A stretch of 64,000 nt of DNA, from NCBI GenBank assembly GCA_001298575.1, contig LJCV01000307.1, positions 1 to 64,000 on the forward strand, given 5' to 3'. The notes under the pieces are model-generated. The model did not search any database and was not told where the DNA came from. It saw only the letters and a program-made list of their open reading frames with translations. The stretch is from Actinobacteria bacterium OK074. Its GTDB lineage: Bacteria; Actinomycetota; Actinomycetes; Streptomycetales; Streptomycetaceae. Of this stretch, positions 40,751 to 48,855 are shown in pieces (position 1 is the first letter of the stretch; each line of letters opens with the position of its first letter). The position numbers and the translations under genes were made by a program.

Positions 40751-40789
40751 GGTGGTGGCGGAGCCCTGCGGCAGGGCTCCGCCACCACC
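40751..40789 (+). terminator. Strong terminator after the heterodimeric ABC genes
   Basis: GGTGGTGGCGGAGCCCTG (40751-40768) pairs perfectly with CAGGGCTCCGCCACCACC (40772-40789): an 18-bp stem with a 3-base loop, nine bases after the stop codon at 40741. No T-tract follows, as usual in this genus. Confidence 0.85.
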
Positions 40790-40972
40790 TGGCTCGTACG
40801 GCGGGGTGACGTCGGGCTTTCCCCGCCGGGCGGTGCCCGCCGACCGGGTTCCGGGGTCGGGTCGCGGGGCCCCGCTTCCGGACGGGATCACGCCCTGCCG
40901 TTGCGCGGTGTCGAAGCGGGGTGGAAGGGTGGAGGTCGGCATCGGGGCCGCCCGCACCGCCTGGAGGTACTC

Positions 40973-41446
40973 GTGGACAGCGCCGACGGATGGGGAGACG
41001 ACGTCTACCAGCCCGACCGGTCCGAGATACAGGAGGACTCGGGGCTGCTCGACGCCGAGGACACCCTGCTCTCCGACGAGGTGGACGACCCGCTCGACCG
41101 GGGCTGGTCGCCGCCGGAGCGCCCCTGGGCGGTCGAGCACAGCGGCGTGACCGCGGCCGAACGCCTTCGGGGCGAGACCCTGGAACAGCGCCTCGCGGAG
41201 GAACTCCCCGACCTGGCGGCACCGGACGGCGACGGCATCGGCGACTGCCCGGACGGCGAGGGCGAACCGCTGGACAACGAGGTGGGCGACCTCCGCTCCG
41301 GCCGCCTCGTGGCCCCCGACGAGGGAGCGCACGAGGACGAGGAGAGCGGGCTGATCGCCACCGACGTGGGCATCGACGGCGCGGCGGCCTCGGCCGAGGA
41401 GGCCGCTATGCACATCGTGGACGAGGACACCGCCCCGTTCGGGTGA
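40973..41446 (+). CDS. DUF5709-family acidic protein
   Basis: 157 residues from GTG 40973 with TGGAGGT just upstream. Very acidic, without membrane helices. It has the recurring DUF5709 blocks: DDVYQPD near the start, DSGLLDAEDTL, DPLDRGWSPPERPW, GETLEQRLAEELPD and RAGRLVAPDEG-like text (SGRLVAPDEGAHEDEE), ending in EEAAMHIVDED. The family is common in Streptomyces and its function is unknown. Confidence 0.88.
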   Translation: MDSADGWGDDVYQPDRSEIQEDSGLLDAEDTLLSDEVDDPLDRGWSPPERPWAVEHSGVTAAERLRGETLEQRLAEELPDLAAPDGDGIGDCPDGEGEPLDNEVGDLRSGRLVAPDEGAHEDEESGLIATDVGIDGAAASAEEAAMHIVDEDTAPFG

Positions 41447-41535
41447 GCGCGGCTCCCCGGTAACGCTCGGGCTCGGATGACGTCGAGCGCCACGCGGCCG
41501 GTCTCCACGTCGCCGCCGCGGCCGGTCTCCGCCGC

Positions 41536-42348
41536 TCAGATGACGTTGAGCGCCGCCGCGCAGCCCACCCCGCCGAGCAGCATGAACACCGGCATGAGCA
41601 CCTTCAGCTCGACCCAGCTGCCGGCCCGGAACCGCATCATCTTCGGCGGCCCCAGCGGGTACCAGCGCTTGCGGCCCACCGGGATCGGCCACAGGACCGG
41701 GCAGCCGGAGACGGTCAGCGCGTCCCCGAGGTCGTGCACTATCGCGCCGAGGACGATCGGCAGCCCGAGCCACAGATACTGCTGGCTCGGCTCCGTGAAC
41801 AGCCAGTTCGACCCGTTGCCCGGCTTGTCCAGCACACCCGCGAGGATCCACGCGCTGGTCGCGGCCAGCAGCCACACCAGGATGTCGCTGCTGGAACCAC
41901 GCGCCGCCCGCCACAGCAGCCCCTCGATCGCCAGCACCATGTGCACGAAGAGGATGCCGAGTACCGCCCAGCGGCCACCCGTGATGGCGGCGACCGACGT
42001 ACCCGCGCCGATCAGCACCGCCCACAGCCAGGTGTGCGTCAACGTACGGTGACCACCCGAACGGCGCGGATCGGCGGGTTTGCGCGTCGCCTTGTACACG
42101 GCGTACGACAGCTTGTCGACGATCTCGCACAGTCCCTGGGAGATGGGCCCGAAGGCTCGGGAGATGGTGGCCGCCTTGTGGTCCAGGTCGGGGGCGAGCG
42201 CTGCCCCCGCGCAGATCAGGGCGCCGACCAGCACCACCGGCCAGGGCATCGGATCCCCGGCCGCGGCGGCCGCCGCGCCCACGCCGAGCCAGGCCGCGGC
42301 CCCCGAAAGTGAGTGTGCTGGTCCCATCATGGCCGTGCTTCGCCCCAT
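41536..42348 (-). CDS. YdjM-like membrane-bound metal-dependent hydrolase family protein
   Basis: 270 residues from ATG 42348 (in-frame ATGs at 42330 and 42327). The family's metal-binding landmarks are seen: GPAHSLSGAAAWL, GAALAPDLDHKAAT, GGHRTLTHTWLWA and IVHDLGDALTVSG. About six membrane helices. Proteins of this group (LexA-regulated YdjM and relatives) are predicted inner-membrane hydrolases of unknown substrate. Divergent from the helicase gene (127 bases between starts). Confidence 0.88.
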   Translation of the reverse strand: MGRSTAMMGPAHSLSGAAAWLGVGAAAAAAGDPMPWPVVLVGALICAGAALAPDLDHKAATISRAFGPISQGLCEIVDKLSYAVYKATRKPADPRRSGGHRTLTHTWLWAVLIGAGTSVAAITGGRWAVLGILFVHMVLAIEGLLWRAARGSSSDILVWLLAATSAWILAGVLDKPGNGSNWLFTEPSQQYLWLGLPIVLGAIVHDLGDALTVSGCPVLWPIPVGRKRWYPLGPPKMMRFRAGSWVELKVLMPVFMLLGGVGCAAALNVI

Positions 42349-42475
42349 CCCTCTTGTGCCACTGGCCAGTTGCCAGTGTGCGCTGACGCTGTGTCGGCGC
42401 CACAGCGTAGCGTTCGCGATCTTCGCACGGGCATCCGATTCCCCCCTGGGATGCGATGACAGGCAAGATGGGGGC

Positions 42476-44989
42476 GTGACCCTCATCGATCAGCTGCCGA
42501 AGACCGCAGACCCCGACGCCCTCTACGAAGCCTTCGAGTCGTGGGCGCAGGAACGCGGTCTGACCCTCTACCCGCACCAGGAGGAGGCGCTCATCGAGGT
42601 GGTCTCGGGTGCGAACGTGATCGTGTCCACGCCCACCGGTTCGGGCAAGAGCATGATCGCGGCGGGCGCTCACTTCGCGGCGCTCGCCCGGGACGAGGTC
42701 ACCTTCTACACCGCGCCGATCAAGGCACTGGTCTCGGAGAAGTTCTTCGAGCTGTGCAAGATGTTCGGCACCGAGAACGTGGGCATGCTCACCGGCGACG
42801 CCTCCGTGAACGCCGACGCCCCGGTGATCTGCTGCACCGCCGAGGTCCTGGCGTCCATCGCGCTGCGCGACGGCAAGCAGGCCGACGTCGGCCAGGTCGT
42901 GATGGACGAGTTTCACTTCTACGCGGAGGCGGACCGCGGCTGGGCCTGGCAGATTCCCATTCTGGAGCTGCCGCAGGCCCAGTTCATCCTGATGTCGGCG
43001 ACCCTCGGCGATGTCTCCATGTTCGAGAAGGACCTCACCCGGCGCACCGGCCGCCCCACGTCCGTGGTCCGTTCGGCGACCCGCCCGGTGCCCCTGTCGT
43101 ACGAGTACGTGCTGACGCCGCTGACGGAGACCCTCACCGAACTGCTCGCCACCAAGCAGGCTCCCGTCTACATCGTGCACTTCACCCAGGCTCAGGCCGT
43201 GGAGCGGGCGCAGGCGCTGATGAGCATCAACATGTGCACGCGCGAGGAGAAGGACCGGATCGCCGAACTGATCGGCAACTTCCGCTTCACCACCAAGTTC
43301 GGCCGCAACCTCTCCCGTTACGTGCGGCACGGCATCGGCGTCCACCACGCAGGCATGCTGCCCAAGTACCGGCGTCTGGTGGAGAAGCTCGCCCAGGCCG
43401 GGCTGCTGAAGGTCATCTGCGGTACGGACACCCTCGGCGTGGGCGTCAACGTGCCCATCCGGACCGTGCTGTTCACCGCGCTGACCAAGTACGACGGCAC
43501 CCGGGTGCGGACCCTGCGGGCGCGGGAGTTCCACCAGATCGCGGGCCGCGCGGGCCGGGCGGGCTTCGACACGGCGGGCTTCGTCGTGGCCCAGGCGCCC
43601 GAGCACGTCATCGAGAACGAGAAGTCGCTCGCCAAGGCGGGCGACGACCCGAAGAAGCGCCGCAAGGTGGTCCGCAAGAAGGCTCCCGAGGGTTTCGTGG
43701 GCTGGACGGACAACACCTTCGAGAAGCTCATCGCCTCCGAGCCGGAGCCGCTGACGTCCCGCTTCCGGGTGACGCACACGATGCTGCTGTCGGTGATCGC
43801 CCGGCCGGGCAACGCCTTCGACGCCATGCGCCATCTCCTGGAGGACAACCACGAGCCGCGCAAGCAGCAGTTGCGGCACATCCGGCGGGCCATCGCGATC
43901 TACCGCTCGCTCCTGGACGGCGGCATCGTCGAGAAGCTGGACGAGCCCGACGCCACCGGCCGCATCGTGCGTCTCACCGTCGACCTGCAACAGGACTTCG
44001 CGCTCAACCAGCCGCTGTCGACCTTCGCGCTGGCCGCGTTCGAACTCCTCGACCCCGAGTCCCCGTCCTACGCCCTCGACATGGTCTCCGTGATCGAGTC
44101 CACCCTGGACGATCCCCGGCAGATCCTCGCCGCCCAGCAGAACAAGGCGCGCGGCGAGGCGGTGGCCGCGATGAAGGCGGACGGGGTCGAGTACGAGGAC
44201 CGCATGGAGCGCCTCCAGGACGTGACGTACCCCAAGCCGCTGGAGGAGCTCCTCTTCCACGCGTACAACACGTACCGCAAGAGCCATCCGTGGGTCGGCG
44301 ACCATCCGCTGTCGCCGAAGTCGGTGATCCGGGACATGTACGAACGGGCGATGTCCTTCACCGAGTTCGTCTCCCACTACGAACTCGCCCGCACCGAGGG
44401 CATCGTGCTGCGTTACCTGGCCGGCGCCTTCAAGGCCCTCGACCACACCGTCCCCGACGACCTCAAGTCGGAGGACCTGGAGGACCTGACCGCCTGGCTG
44501 GGCGAGATGGTGCGGCAGGTCGACTCCAGTCTCCTCGACGAGTGGGAGCAGCTCGCCAACCCTGCGGAGATGACCGCCGAGGAGGCCCAGGAGCGGGCCG
44601 ACCAGGTCAAGCCCGTCACGGCGAACGCGCGCGCCTTCCGCGTCCTGGTCCGCAACGCCATGTTCCGCCGGGTGGAACTCGCCGCGCTCGACCATGTCGG
44701 GGAACTCGGCGAGCTGGACGCCGAGTCCGGCTGGGACGCCGACAAGTGGGGGGCGGCCATGGACCGGTACTGGGACGAGTACGAGGAGCTCGGCACCGGC
44801 CCCGACGCCCGTGGCCCCCGGCTCCTGATGATCGAGGAGGAGCCGCAGAACGGGCTGTGGCGCGTCCGCCAGACGTTCGCCGACCCCAACGGCGACCACG
44901 ACTGGGGCATCAGCGCCGAGATCGATCTCGCGGCCTCCGACGCGGAGGGTCGCGCCGTCGTCCGGGTGACCGACGTCGGTCAGCTGTGA
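42476..44989 (+). CDS. DEAD/DEAH-box superfamily 2 helicase
   Basis: 837 residues from GTG 42476. Motif I STPTGSGKSMIAAGA, Ia TAPIKALVSEKFFEL, II VVMDEFHFY (DEFH variant), III LMSATLG, V GTDTLGVGVNVPIRT and VI HQIAGRAGRAG are in order in the first 370 residues. The long C-terminal half is unassigned; a basic run DDPKKRRKVVRKKAPEGF near 395 resembles an RNA-binding element. It is in the Ski2-like region of helicase space (RNA or DNA unwinding). Followed after 19 bases by the thioesterase gene. Confidence 0.93.
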   Translation: MTLIDQLPKTADPDALYEAFESWAQERGLTLYPHQEEALIEVVSGANVIVSTPTGSGKSMIAAGAHFAALARDEVTFYTAPIKALVSEKFFELCKMFGTENVGMLTGDASVNADAPVICCTAEVLASIALRDGKQADVGQVVMDEFHFYAEADRGWAWQIPILELPQAQFILMSATLGDVSMFEKDLTRRTGRPTSVVRSATRPVPLSYEYVLTPLTETLTELLATKQAPVYIVHFTQAQAVERAQALMSINMCTREEKDRIAELIGNFRFTTKFGRNLSRYVRHGIGVHHAGMLPKYRRLVEKLAQAGLLKVICGTDTLGVGVNVPIRTVLFTALTKYDGTRVRTLRAREFHQIAGRAGRAGFDTAGFVVAQAPEHVIENEKSLAKAGDDPKKRRKVVRKKAPEGFVGWTDNTFEKLIASEPEPLTSRFRVTHTMLLSVIARPGNAFDAMRHLLEDNHEPRKQQLRHIRRAIAIYRSLLDGGIVEKLDEPDATGRIVRLTVDLQQDFALNQPLSTFALAAFELLDPESPSYALDMVSVIESTLDDPRQILAAQQNKARGEAVAAMKADGVEYEDRMERLQDVTYPKPLEELLFHAYNTYRKSHPWVGDHPLSPKSVIRDMYERAMSFTEFVSHYELARTEGIVLRYLAGAFKALDHTVPDDLKSEDLEDLTAWLGEMVRQVDSSLLDEWEQLANPAEMTAEEAQERADQVKPVTANARAFRVLVRNAMFRRVELAALDHVGELGELDAESGWDADKWGAAMDRYWDEYEELGTGPDARGPRLLMIEEEPQNGLWRVRQTFADPNGDHDWGISAEIDLAASDAEGRAVVRVTDVGQL

Positions 44990-45008
44990 GCACAGGAGAG
45001 AACCACCC

Positions 45009-45968
45009 ATGACGAATCCAGCCGAGGCCAATCCGGCCGAAAGACTCGTCGACCTGCTCGACCTGGAGCAGATCGAGGTCAACATCTTCCGCGGGCTGAG
45101 CCCGAACGAGAAACTCCAGCGGGTCTTCGGCGGCCAGGTCGCGGGCCAGGCCCTCGTGGCCGCCGGCCGCACCACCGAGGGCGACCGGCCGGTCCACTCG
45201 CTGCACGCGTACTTCCTGCGTCCGGGGATTCCCGGGGTGCCCATCGTGTACCAGGTCGAACGGGTCCGTGACGGGCGGTCCTTCACCACCCGTCGGGTGA
45301 CGGCCGTCCAGCGGGGCCGCACGATCTTCAATCTGACCGCCTCCTTTCACAAAGTTGAACAGGGGAGCTTCGAGCACCAGTTGCCGCCGGGCCGCAAGGT
45401 CCCCGACCCCGAGTCGCTGCCGACCGTGGCCGAGGAGGTCAAGGAGCACCTGGGCGGACTTCCCGAGCGGTTGAAGCGGATGAGCCGGCGTCAGCCCTTC
45501 GACATCCGCTACGTGGACCGGCTGCGCTGGACCACCGAGGAGGTCGAGGCCGCCGAACCGCGCAGCGCGGTGTGGATGCGTGCGGTCGGCCCGCTCGGTG
45601 ACGACCCGCTCGTGCACACCTGCGCGCTCACCTACGCCAGTGACATGACCCTCCTCGACGCGGTCCGCATCCCCGTCGAGCCGCTGTGGGGACCGCGCAG
45701 CTTCGACATGGCCTCCCTGGACCACGCGATGTGGTTCCACCGCCCGTTCCGCGCGGACGAGTGGTTCCTCTACGACCAGGAGTCCCCGATCGCCGTCGGT
45801 GGCCGGGGCCTGGCCCGCGGACGCATCTACGACCTGGAGGGACGTCTGCTCGTGTCGGTCGTCCAGGAGGGCCTGTTCCGCAAGCTCGGCAGTTCCTCCG
45901 GTGCTTCCTCGGGCTCTTCCTCGGACAGCTCCTCGGGCATTTCCTCGGGCATTTCCTCGGGCAGCTGA
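45009..45968 (+). CDS. tesB: Acyl-CoA thioesterase II (TesB type)
   Basis: 319 residues: double hot-dog thioesterase. N-terminal half ERLVDLLDLEQIEVNIFRG, FGGQVAGQALVAAGRT and VHSLHAYFLRPG; second half DRLRWT, LDHAMWFHRPFRADEWFLYDQESP and GRGLARGRIYDLEGRLLVSVVQEGLFR. Asp in LDHAMW and the Thr/Gln residues form the usual catalytic set. It hydrolyses medium/long acyl-CoA. An unusual tail of about 25 residues made only of Ser, Gly, Ala, Ile and Asp repeats (SSGxSSG units) follows the domain. Nineteen bases after the helicase, probably co-transcribed. Confidence 0.94.
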   Translation: MTNPAEANPAERLVDLLDLEQIEVNIFRGLSPNEKLQRVFGGQVAGQALVAAGRTTEGDRPVHSLHAYFLRPGIPGVPIVYQVERVRDGRSFTTRRVTAVQRGRTIFNLTASFHKVEQGSFEHQLPPGRKVPDPESLPTVAEEVKEHLGGLPERLKRMSRRQPFDIRYVDRLRWTTEEVEAAEPRSAVWMRAVGPLGDDPLVHTCALTYASDMTLLDAVRIPVEPLWGPRSFDMASLDHAMWFHRPFRADEWFLYDQESPIAVGGRGLARGRIYDLEGRLLVSVVQEGLFRKLGSSSGASSGSSSDSSSGISSGISSGS

Positions 45969-45999
45969 GACGCCCGTCACCGGGCCTGCCCGGGCGCCG

Positions 46000-46983
46000 T
46001 CAGGGTTTTCCGCGCCGCAGCCACCCGAGCAGGCCGCGCGGCCGTTCCGGTGTCGCGCCTGCGGGCAAGGGCTCCGCGGGCGCGGTGGACGGGACGACCG
46101 GGGCGGCCACCGGCACGGGCGGCCGAGGAGCGCGAGTCTCTCGGGACGGCCGGGGCGCGGGCCGTTCCCGACGGGCCTCGGCGAGGGTCTGGGTCAGGTC
46201 GGAGCGGAGCCAGTCGATCTCGTCGGGGTCGTCCGCCGTGGTGATGCGGGCGGCGACACGGGCCGCCGGCGAGTCGGGGGCGCCGTAGGTCACCCGGTCG
46301 GGCATGAAGCGGTTCAGGTGGGCGCGTTCGTAGGGGTCCTGGACGATCTCCGCGACCTGGACGGGGTCGAGCAGACAGGCCGGTGCGGCGGCCCGTGCCC
46401 ACGGGTCCTCGGCCTGGCGGAGCAGGAATCCCAAGTGCCGTCCGCGCCAGTTGCGGGCCCGCAGGTCCAGGCCCGTGTCCAGTTGGCCGCGCAGGCCCTG
46501 GGGCATACGGCCGGTCAGCAGTGCGGCGTTCTTCTTGTCGGCGGCGAACTCCCGCAGTTCCTCGGCCAGATAGAGCCAGACCACGGCCCGGTAGCGGTTC
46601 AGGTAGAACCGCACCGGGGTCACCAGCCCCAGGCGGGCCAGCCGGGTGAACCGCGAGAGCGGCACGTGCATGAGGGCGGCTGCCTCCGTGGTGCCGGCCA
46701 ACTCGACGCGTGCGCGCAGGGTTTCGGGGAAGCCGGCCTCGCCGCGCACCCGGTCGATCTCCTCGCGGGTGATCCGGCGTCCTCCTCCCCCGTCGTCGGG
46801 GACCGTCCGGACGCACCCCAGGTGTACGGCGAGGTCGAGTTCGCCCCGCTTCAGCGCCAGTTCCCGCGCGGCCCGGCCGAGCGTGACGGAGGCCGCGCCG
46901 GCGGGCCGCTCGGTGGCGTACAGCGTGGTCGCGGACGTGGTGGTGACGGACGGCGTGATCGTGTTGACCGTGTTTCCGGACAT
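46000..46983 (-). CDS. DUF6397-like protein next to the conservon
   Basis: 327 residues from ATG 46983. The N-terminal half looks DNA-binding: TLGRAARELALKRGELDLAVHLG and EEIDRV, then TEAAALMHVPLSRFTRLARLG followed by VTPVRFYLNRYRAVVWLYLAEEL, resembling two MerR/excisionase-like winged helices. The C-terminal 80 residues are Pro/Arg/Ala-rich with an Arg-Gly-Lys-Pro end, likely disordered. It lies 176 bases beyond cvnD on the same strand with its own promoter region. The DUF6397 label is from memory of the family. Confidence 0.7.
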   Translation of the reverse strand: MSGNTVNTITPSVTTTSATTLYATERPAGAASVTLGRAARELALKRGELDLAVHLGCVRTVPDDGGGGRRITREEIDRVRGEAGFPETLRARVELAGTTEAAALMHVPLSRFTRLARLGLVTPVRFYLNRYRAVVWLYLAEELREFAADKKNAALLTGRMPQGLRGQLDTGLDLRARNWRGRHLGFLLRQAEDPWARAAAPACLLDPVQVAEIVQDPYERAHLNRFMPDRVTYGAPDSPAARVAARITTADDPDEIDWLRSDLTQTLAEARRERPAPRPSRETRAPRPPVPVAAPVVPSTAPAEPLPAGATPERPRGLLGWLRRGKP

Positions 46984-47075
46984 AGTGGTTCTCCCCCGTG
47001 GAGCCAGTTGCTCGCGCCGGTCGGCGCTTGCCTCGGGAAAAACCGTAGCCCGATCCCGCGATCGGCGAATCGGCC

Positions 47076-47084
47076 TGTGGATAA
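47076..47084 (-). other. Perfect DnaA box in the cvnD-to-DUF6397 gap
   Basis: On the minus strand the sequence is TTATCCACA, an exact DnaA box, in the 176-base non-coding gap 46984-47159. A single box outside an origin may act in transcription control or DnaA titration, or may be chance. Confidence 0.4.
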
Positions 47085-47159
47085 CTCCGTTCGAATCATC
47101 ATTTCGGCAGGTCAGAGCCTTGCCCCGGGAGATTTCCGGTGGGCCGCCCGGCCGCTGCG

Positions 47160-47765
47160 TCAGCCCACCGAGTCGAGCAGCCGGGCGGTGTGCATCCGTC
47201 CGGCGTACTCGACGAGGCGGATCAGTACCTCCTTGCCGGAGTCGCGGTCGCGGGCGTCGCAGAGCACCACGGGCGTGCCCTGGTCGAGGTCGAGGGCGCG
47301 CGAGACGTCCTGGGCGCCGTAGGAGCGGGCGCCCGTGAAGCAGTTGACGGCCACGACGAACGGGATGTGGCGGTGCTCGAAGTAGTCGACGGCGGGGAAG
47401 CAGTCCTCCAGACGCCGGGTGTCCGCGAGGACGACGGCGCCGAGGGCCCCTTGCGCGAGTTCGTCCCACAGGAACCAGAACCGGTCCTGGCCCGGGGTGC
47501 CGAACAGGTAGAGCGACAGGCCGGACCTGATGGTGATGCGGCCGAAGTCCATGGCAACGGTCGTGGTGACCTTCTGGTCCACCCCGTCGGTGTCGTCCAC
47601 TGTCTGGCCGGCTTCGCTGAGCAGTTCCTCGGTGCGCAGCGGCCTGATCTCGCTGACGGCGCCCACCAGGGTGGTCTTGCCCACGCCGAATCCGCCGGCG
47701 ACCAGAATCTTCAACGCCAGCGGAGCCGTCTCGGCGTCCGGGGCGTCGGAGTGTTCGGAGACCAT
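47160..47765 (-). CDS. cvnD: Conservon GTPase CvnD
   Basis: 201 residues; small GTPase of the actinobacterial conservon family. G1 loop AGGFGVGKTTLVGAV (about 17-31), VTTTVAMDFGRI (G2 Thr), LFGTPGQDRF (G3 with Gly-Thr-Pro-Gly) and VAVNCFTG (variant G4: Asn present, Asp replaced by Phe-Thr context). Conservons transmit a signal from CvnA through CvnB and CvnC to CvnD in a membrane complex. It is separated from cvnC by an unusual 219-base gap, whereas the two usually overlap. Confidence 0.94.
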   Translation of the reverse strand: MVSEHSDAPDAETAPLALKILVAGGFGVGKTTLVGAVSEIRPLRTEELLSEAGQTVDDTDGVDQKVTTTVAMDFGRITIRSGLSLYLFGTPGQDRFWFLWDELAQGALGAVVLADTRRLEDCFPAVDYFEHRHIPFVVAVNCFTGARSYGAQDVSRALDLDQGTPVVLCDARDRDSGKEVLIRLVEYAGRMHTARLLDSVG

Positions 47766-47984
47766 CGATCACTTCTCTCGGGAGTGCCGGCAACGGTCGG
47801 TGTCGGTTCGTCCGTGCGGATTCAGCATCATGACAACTGCGGCCCGCCGTCGGGCCGTTCGACCGGTACATGTCTGTTCGGACCGCTTTTCGCGCGTTCG
47901 GTGCCCGAATCTGCGCACGGTTCTCTGCGGGACGGCGCCGTCGCGGTCGCGGTCGGCAACGCCGTCGAAGTCACGGTCCATCGT
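47766..47984 (-). other. Atypical 219-base gap inside the conservon
   Basis: Conservon genes normally overlap or abut. Here cvnC and cvnD are split by 219 bases of lower GC. A 70-codon frame (47769-47981) begins four bases after the cvnC stop, but its residue use is not clearly protein-like. The gap may hold a separate cvnD promoter or a decayed gene. Confidence 0.5.
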
Positions 47985-48398
47985 TCACAGCGCTCTCAGT
48001 CCTTCGATGACCTCGCGGAGGATCCGCTCGTCGGGCAGTTGGGCGGGCGGCACCGGACGACTGACGGTGACGCGGCCCAGTTCCAGCAGGTCGCCCAGGA
48101 GGACGCGGACGACCCCCACGGGCAGGTCCGCGCCCGCCGAGAGTTCCGCGACGGACTGCGTCTCGATGCGGCACAGCGCGAGCAGGGAGCGGTGTTCGGG
48201 GCCCAGCGCGGTGTCGTCGTCAACCCCGGGTGCGCCGGGATCGAGCGTGACCAGGGCGATGAGGTCGAACTTCACGCCGGTGGGGCCCGGTTTGGTGCGG
48301 CCGCCCGTCATCGCGTAGGGGCGGACCAGGGGCCCGGCCTCGCCGTCGTACCACTGGCTGCCGGGCTGCGGTGGCAGGTCGGTCGGGTGTTCGGTCAT
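47985..48398 (-). CDS. cvnC: Conservon protein CvnC (DUF742)
   Basis: 137 residues from ATG 48398. DUF742 landmarks: LVRPYAMTGGRTKP, FDLIALVTLDPGAP, HRSLLALCRIETQSVAELSAG, LPVGVVRVLLGDLLELG and the ending LPDERILREVIEGLRAL, a winged-helix-like fold. It links the roadblock protein and the GTPase in the conservon complex. It starts 19 bases after the cvnB stop. Confidence 0.94.
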   Translation of the reverse strand: MTEHPTDLPPQPGSQWYDGEAGPLVRPYAMTGGRTKPGPTGVKFDLIALVTLDPGAPGVDDDTALGPEHRSLLALCRIETQSVAELSAGADLPVGVVRVLLGDLLELGRVTVSRPVPPAQLPDERILREVIEGLRAL

Positions 48399-48417
48399 CT
48401 TCGGCCGCCTTCGGCTG

Positions 48418-48855
48418 TCATCCGGCGGCGGGCGGGCGCGCGGCGGCGCGCGGTGCCGTGTAGAGGTGCTCGCCAACACGTTTCACCAGCCGCGCCATCT
48501 CGTAGGCGACCAGACCGATGTCGGCCGTGACGGCGGTGAGGACGGCGAGGCAGGAGCCGTCTCCGGCGGCGGCGACGAACAGGAAGCCGTCGTCCATCTC
48601 GACCATGGTCTGCCGCACTCCGCCGGCGCCGAAGTGGCGGCCCGCCCCCTTGGCCAGGCTGTGGAAGCCCGAGGCCACCGCGGCGAGGTGTTCCGCGTCC
48701 TCGCGGCTGAGGTCCGTGGAGGCGCCGATGGCGAGGCCGTCGTTCGACAGGACGACCGCGTGCCGGACCTCGCTCACGCGCAGGACCAGGTCGTCGAGGA
48801 GCCAGTCGAGTTCGCCGGACCGCTGGGCGGTCCTCGTGCCCGGGTTCTGGATCAT
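48418..48855 (-). CDS. cvnB: Conservon protein CvnB (roadblock/LC7 domain)
   Basis: 145 residues. Roadblock/LC7 domain: LDWLLDDLVLRVSEVRHAVVLSNDGLAIGAS, HLAAVASGFHSLAKG, MVEMDDGFLFVAAAGDGSCLAVL and DIGLVAYEMARLV. Such domains act as regulators of small GTPases, here CvnD. Its start overlaps the cvnA stop by four bases. Confidence 0.95.
   Translation of the reverse strand: MIQNPGTRTAQRSGELDWLLDDLVLRVSEVRHAVVLSNDGLAIGASTDLSREDAEHLAAVASGFHSLAKGAGRHFGAGGVRQTMVEMDDGFLFVAAAGDGSCLAVLTAVTADIGLVAYEMARLVKRVGEHLYTAPRAAARPPAAG

Noticed and set aside
37112..45331. A 2739-codon open frame on the minus strand
   Set aside because: It is antisense to the ABC pair, the helicase and the thioesterase. All of these have full family motifs. 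At this GC content stops are rare on the opposite strand, so the frame is a shadow.
47769..47981. 70-codon frame in the cvnC-cvnD gap
   Set aside because: Start spacing is plausible, but the residues (Arg/Thr/Asp-rich) show no recognisable family and codon use is weak. Kept only as a remark on the gap.
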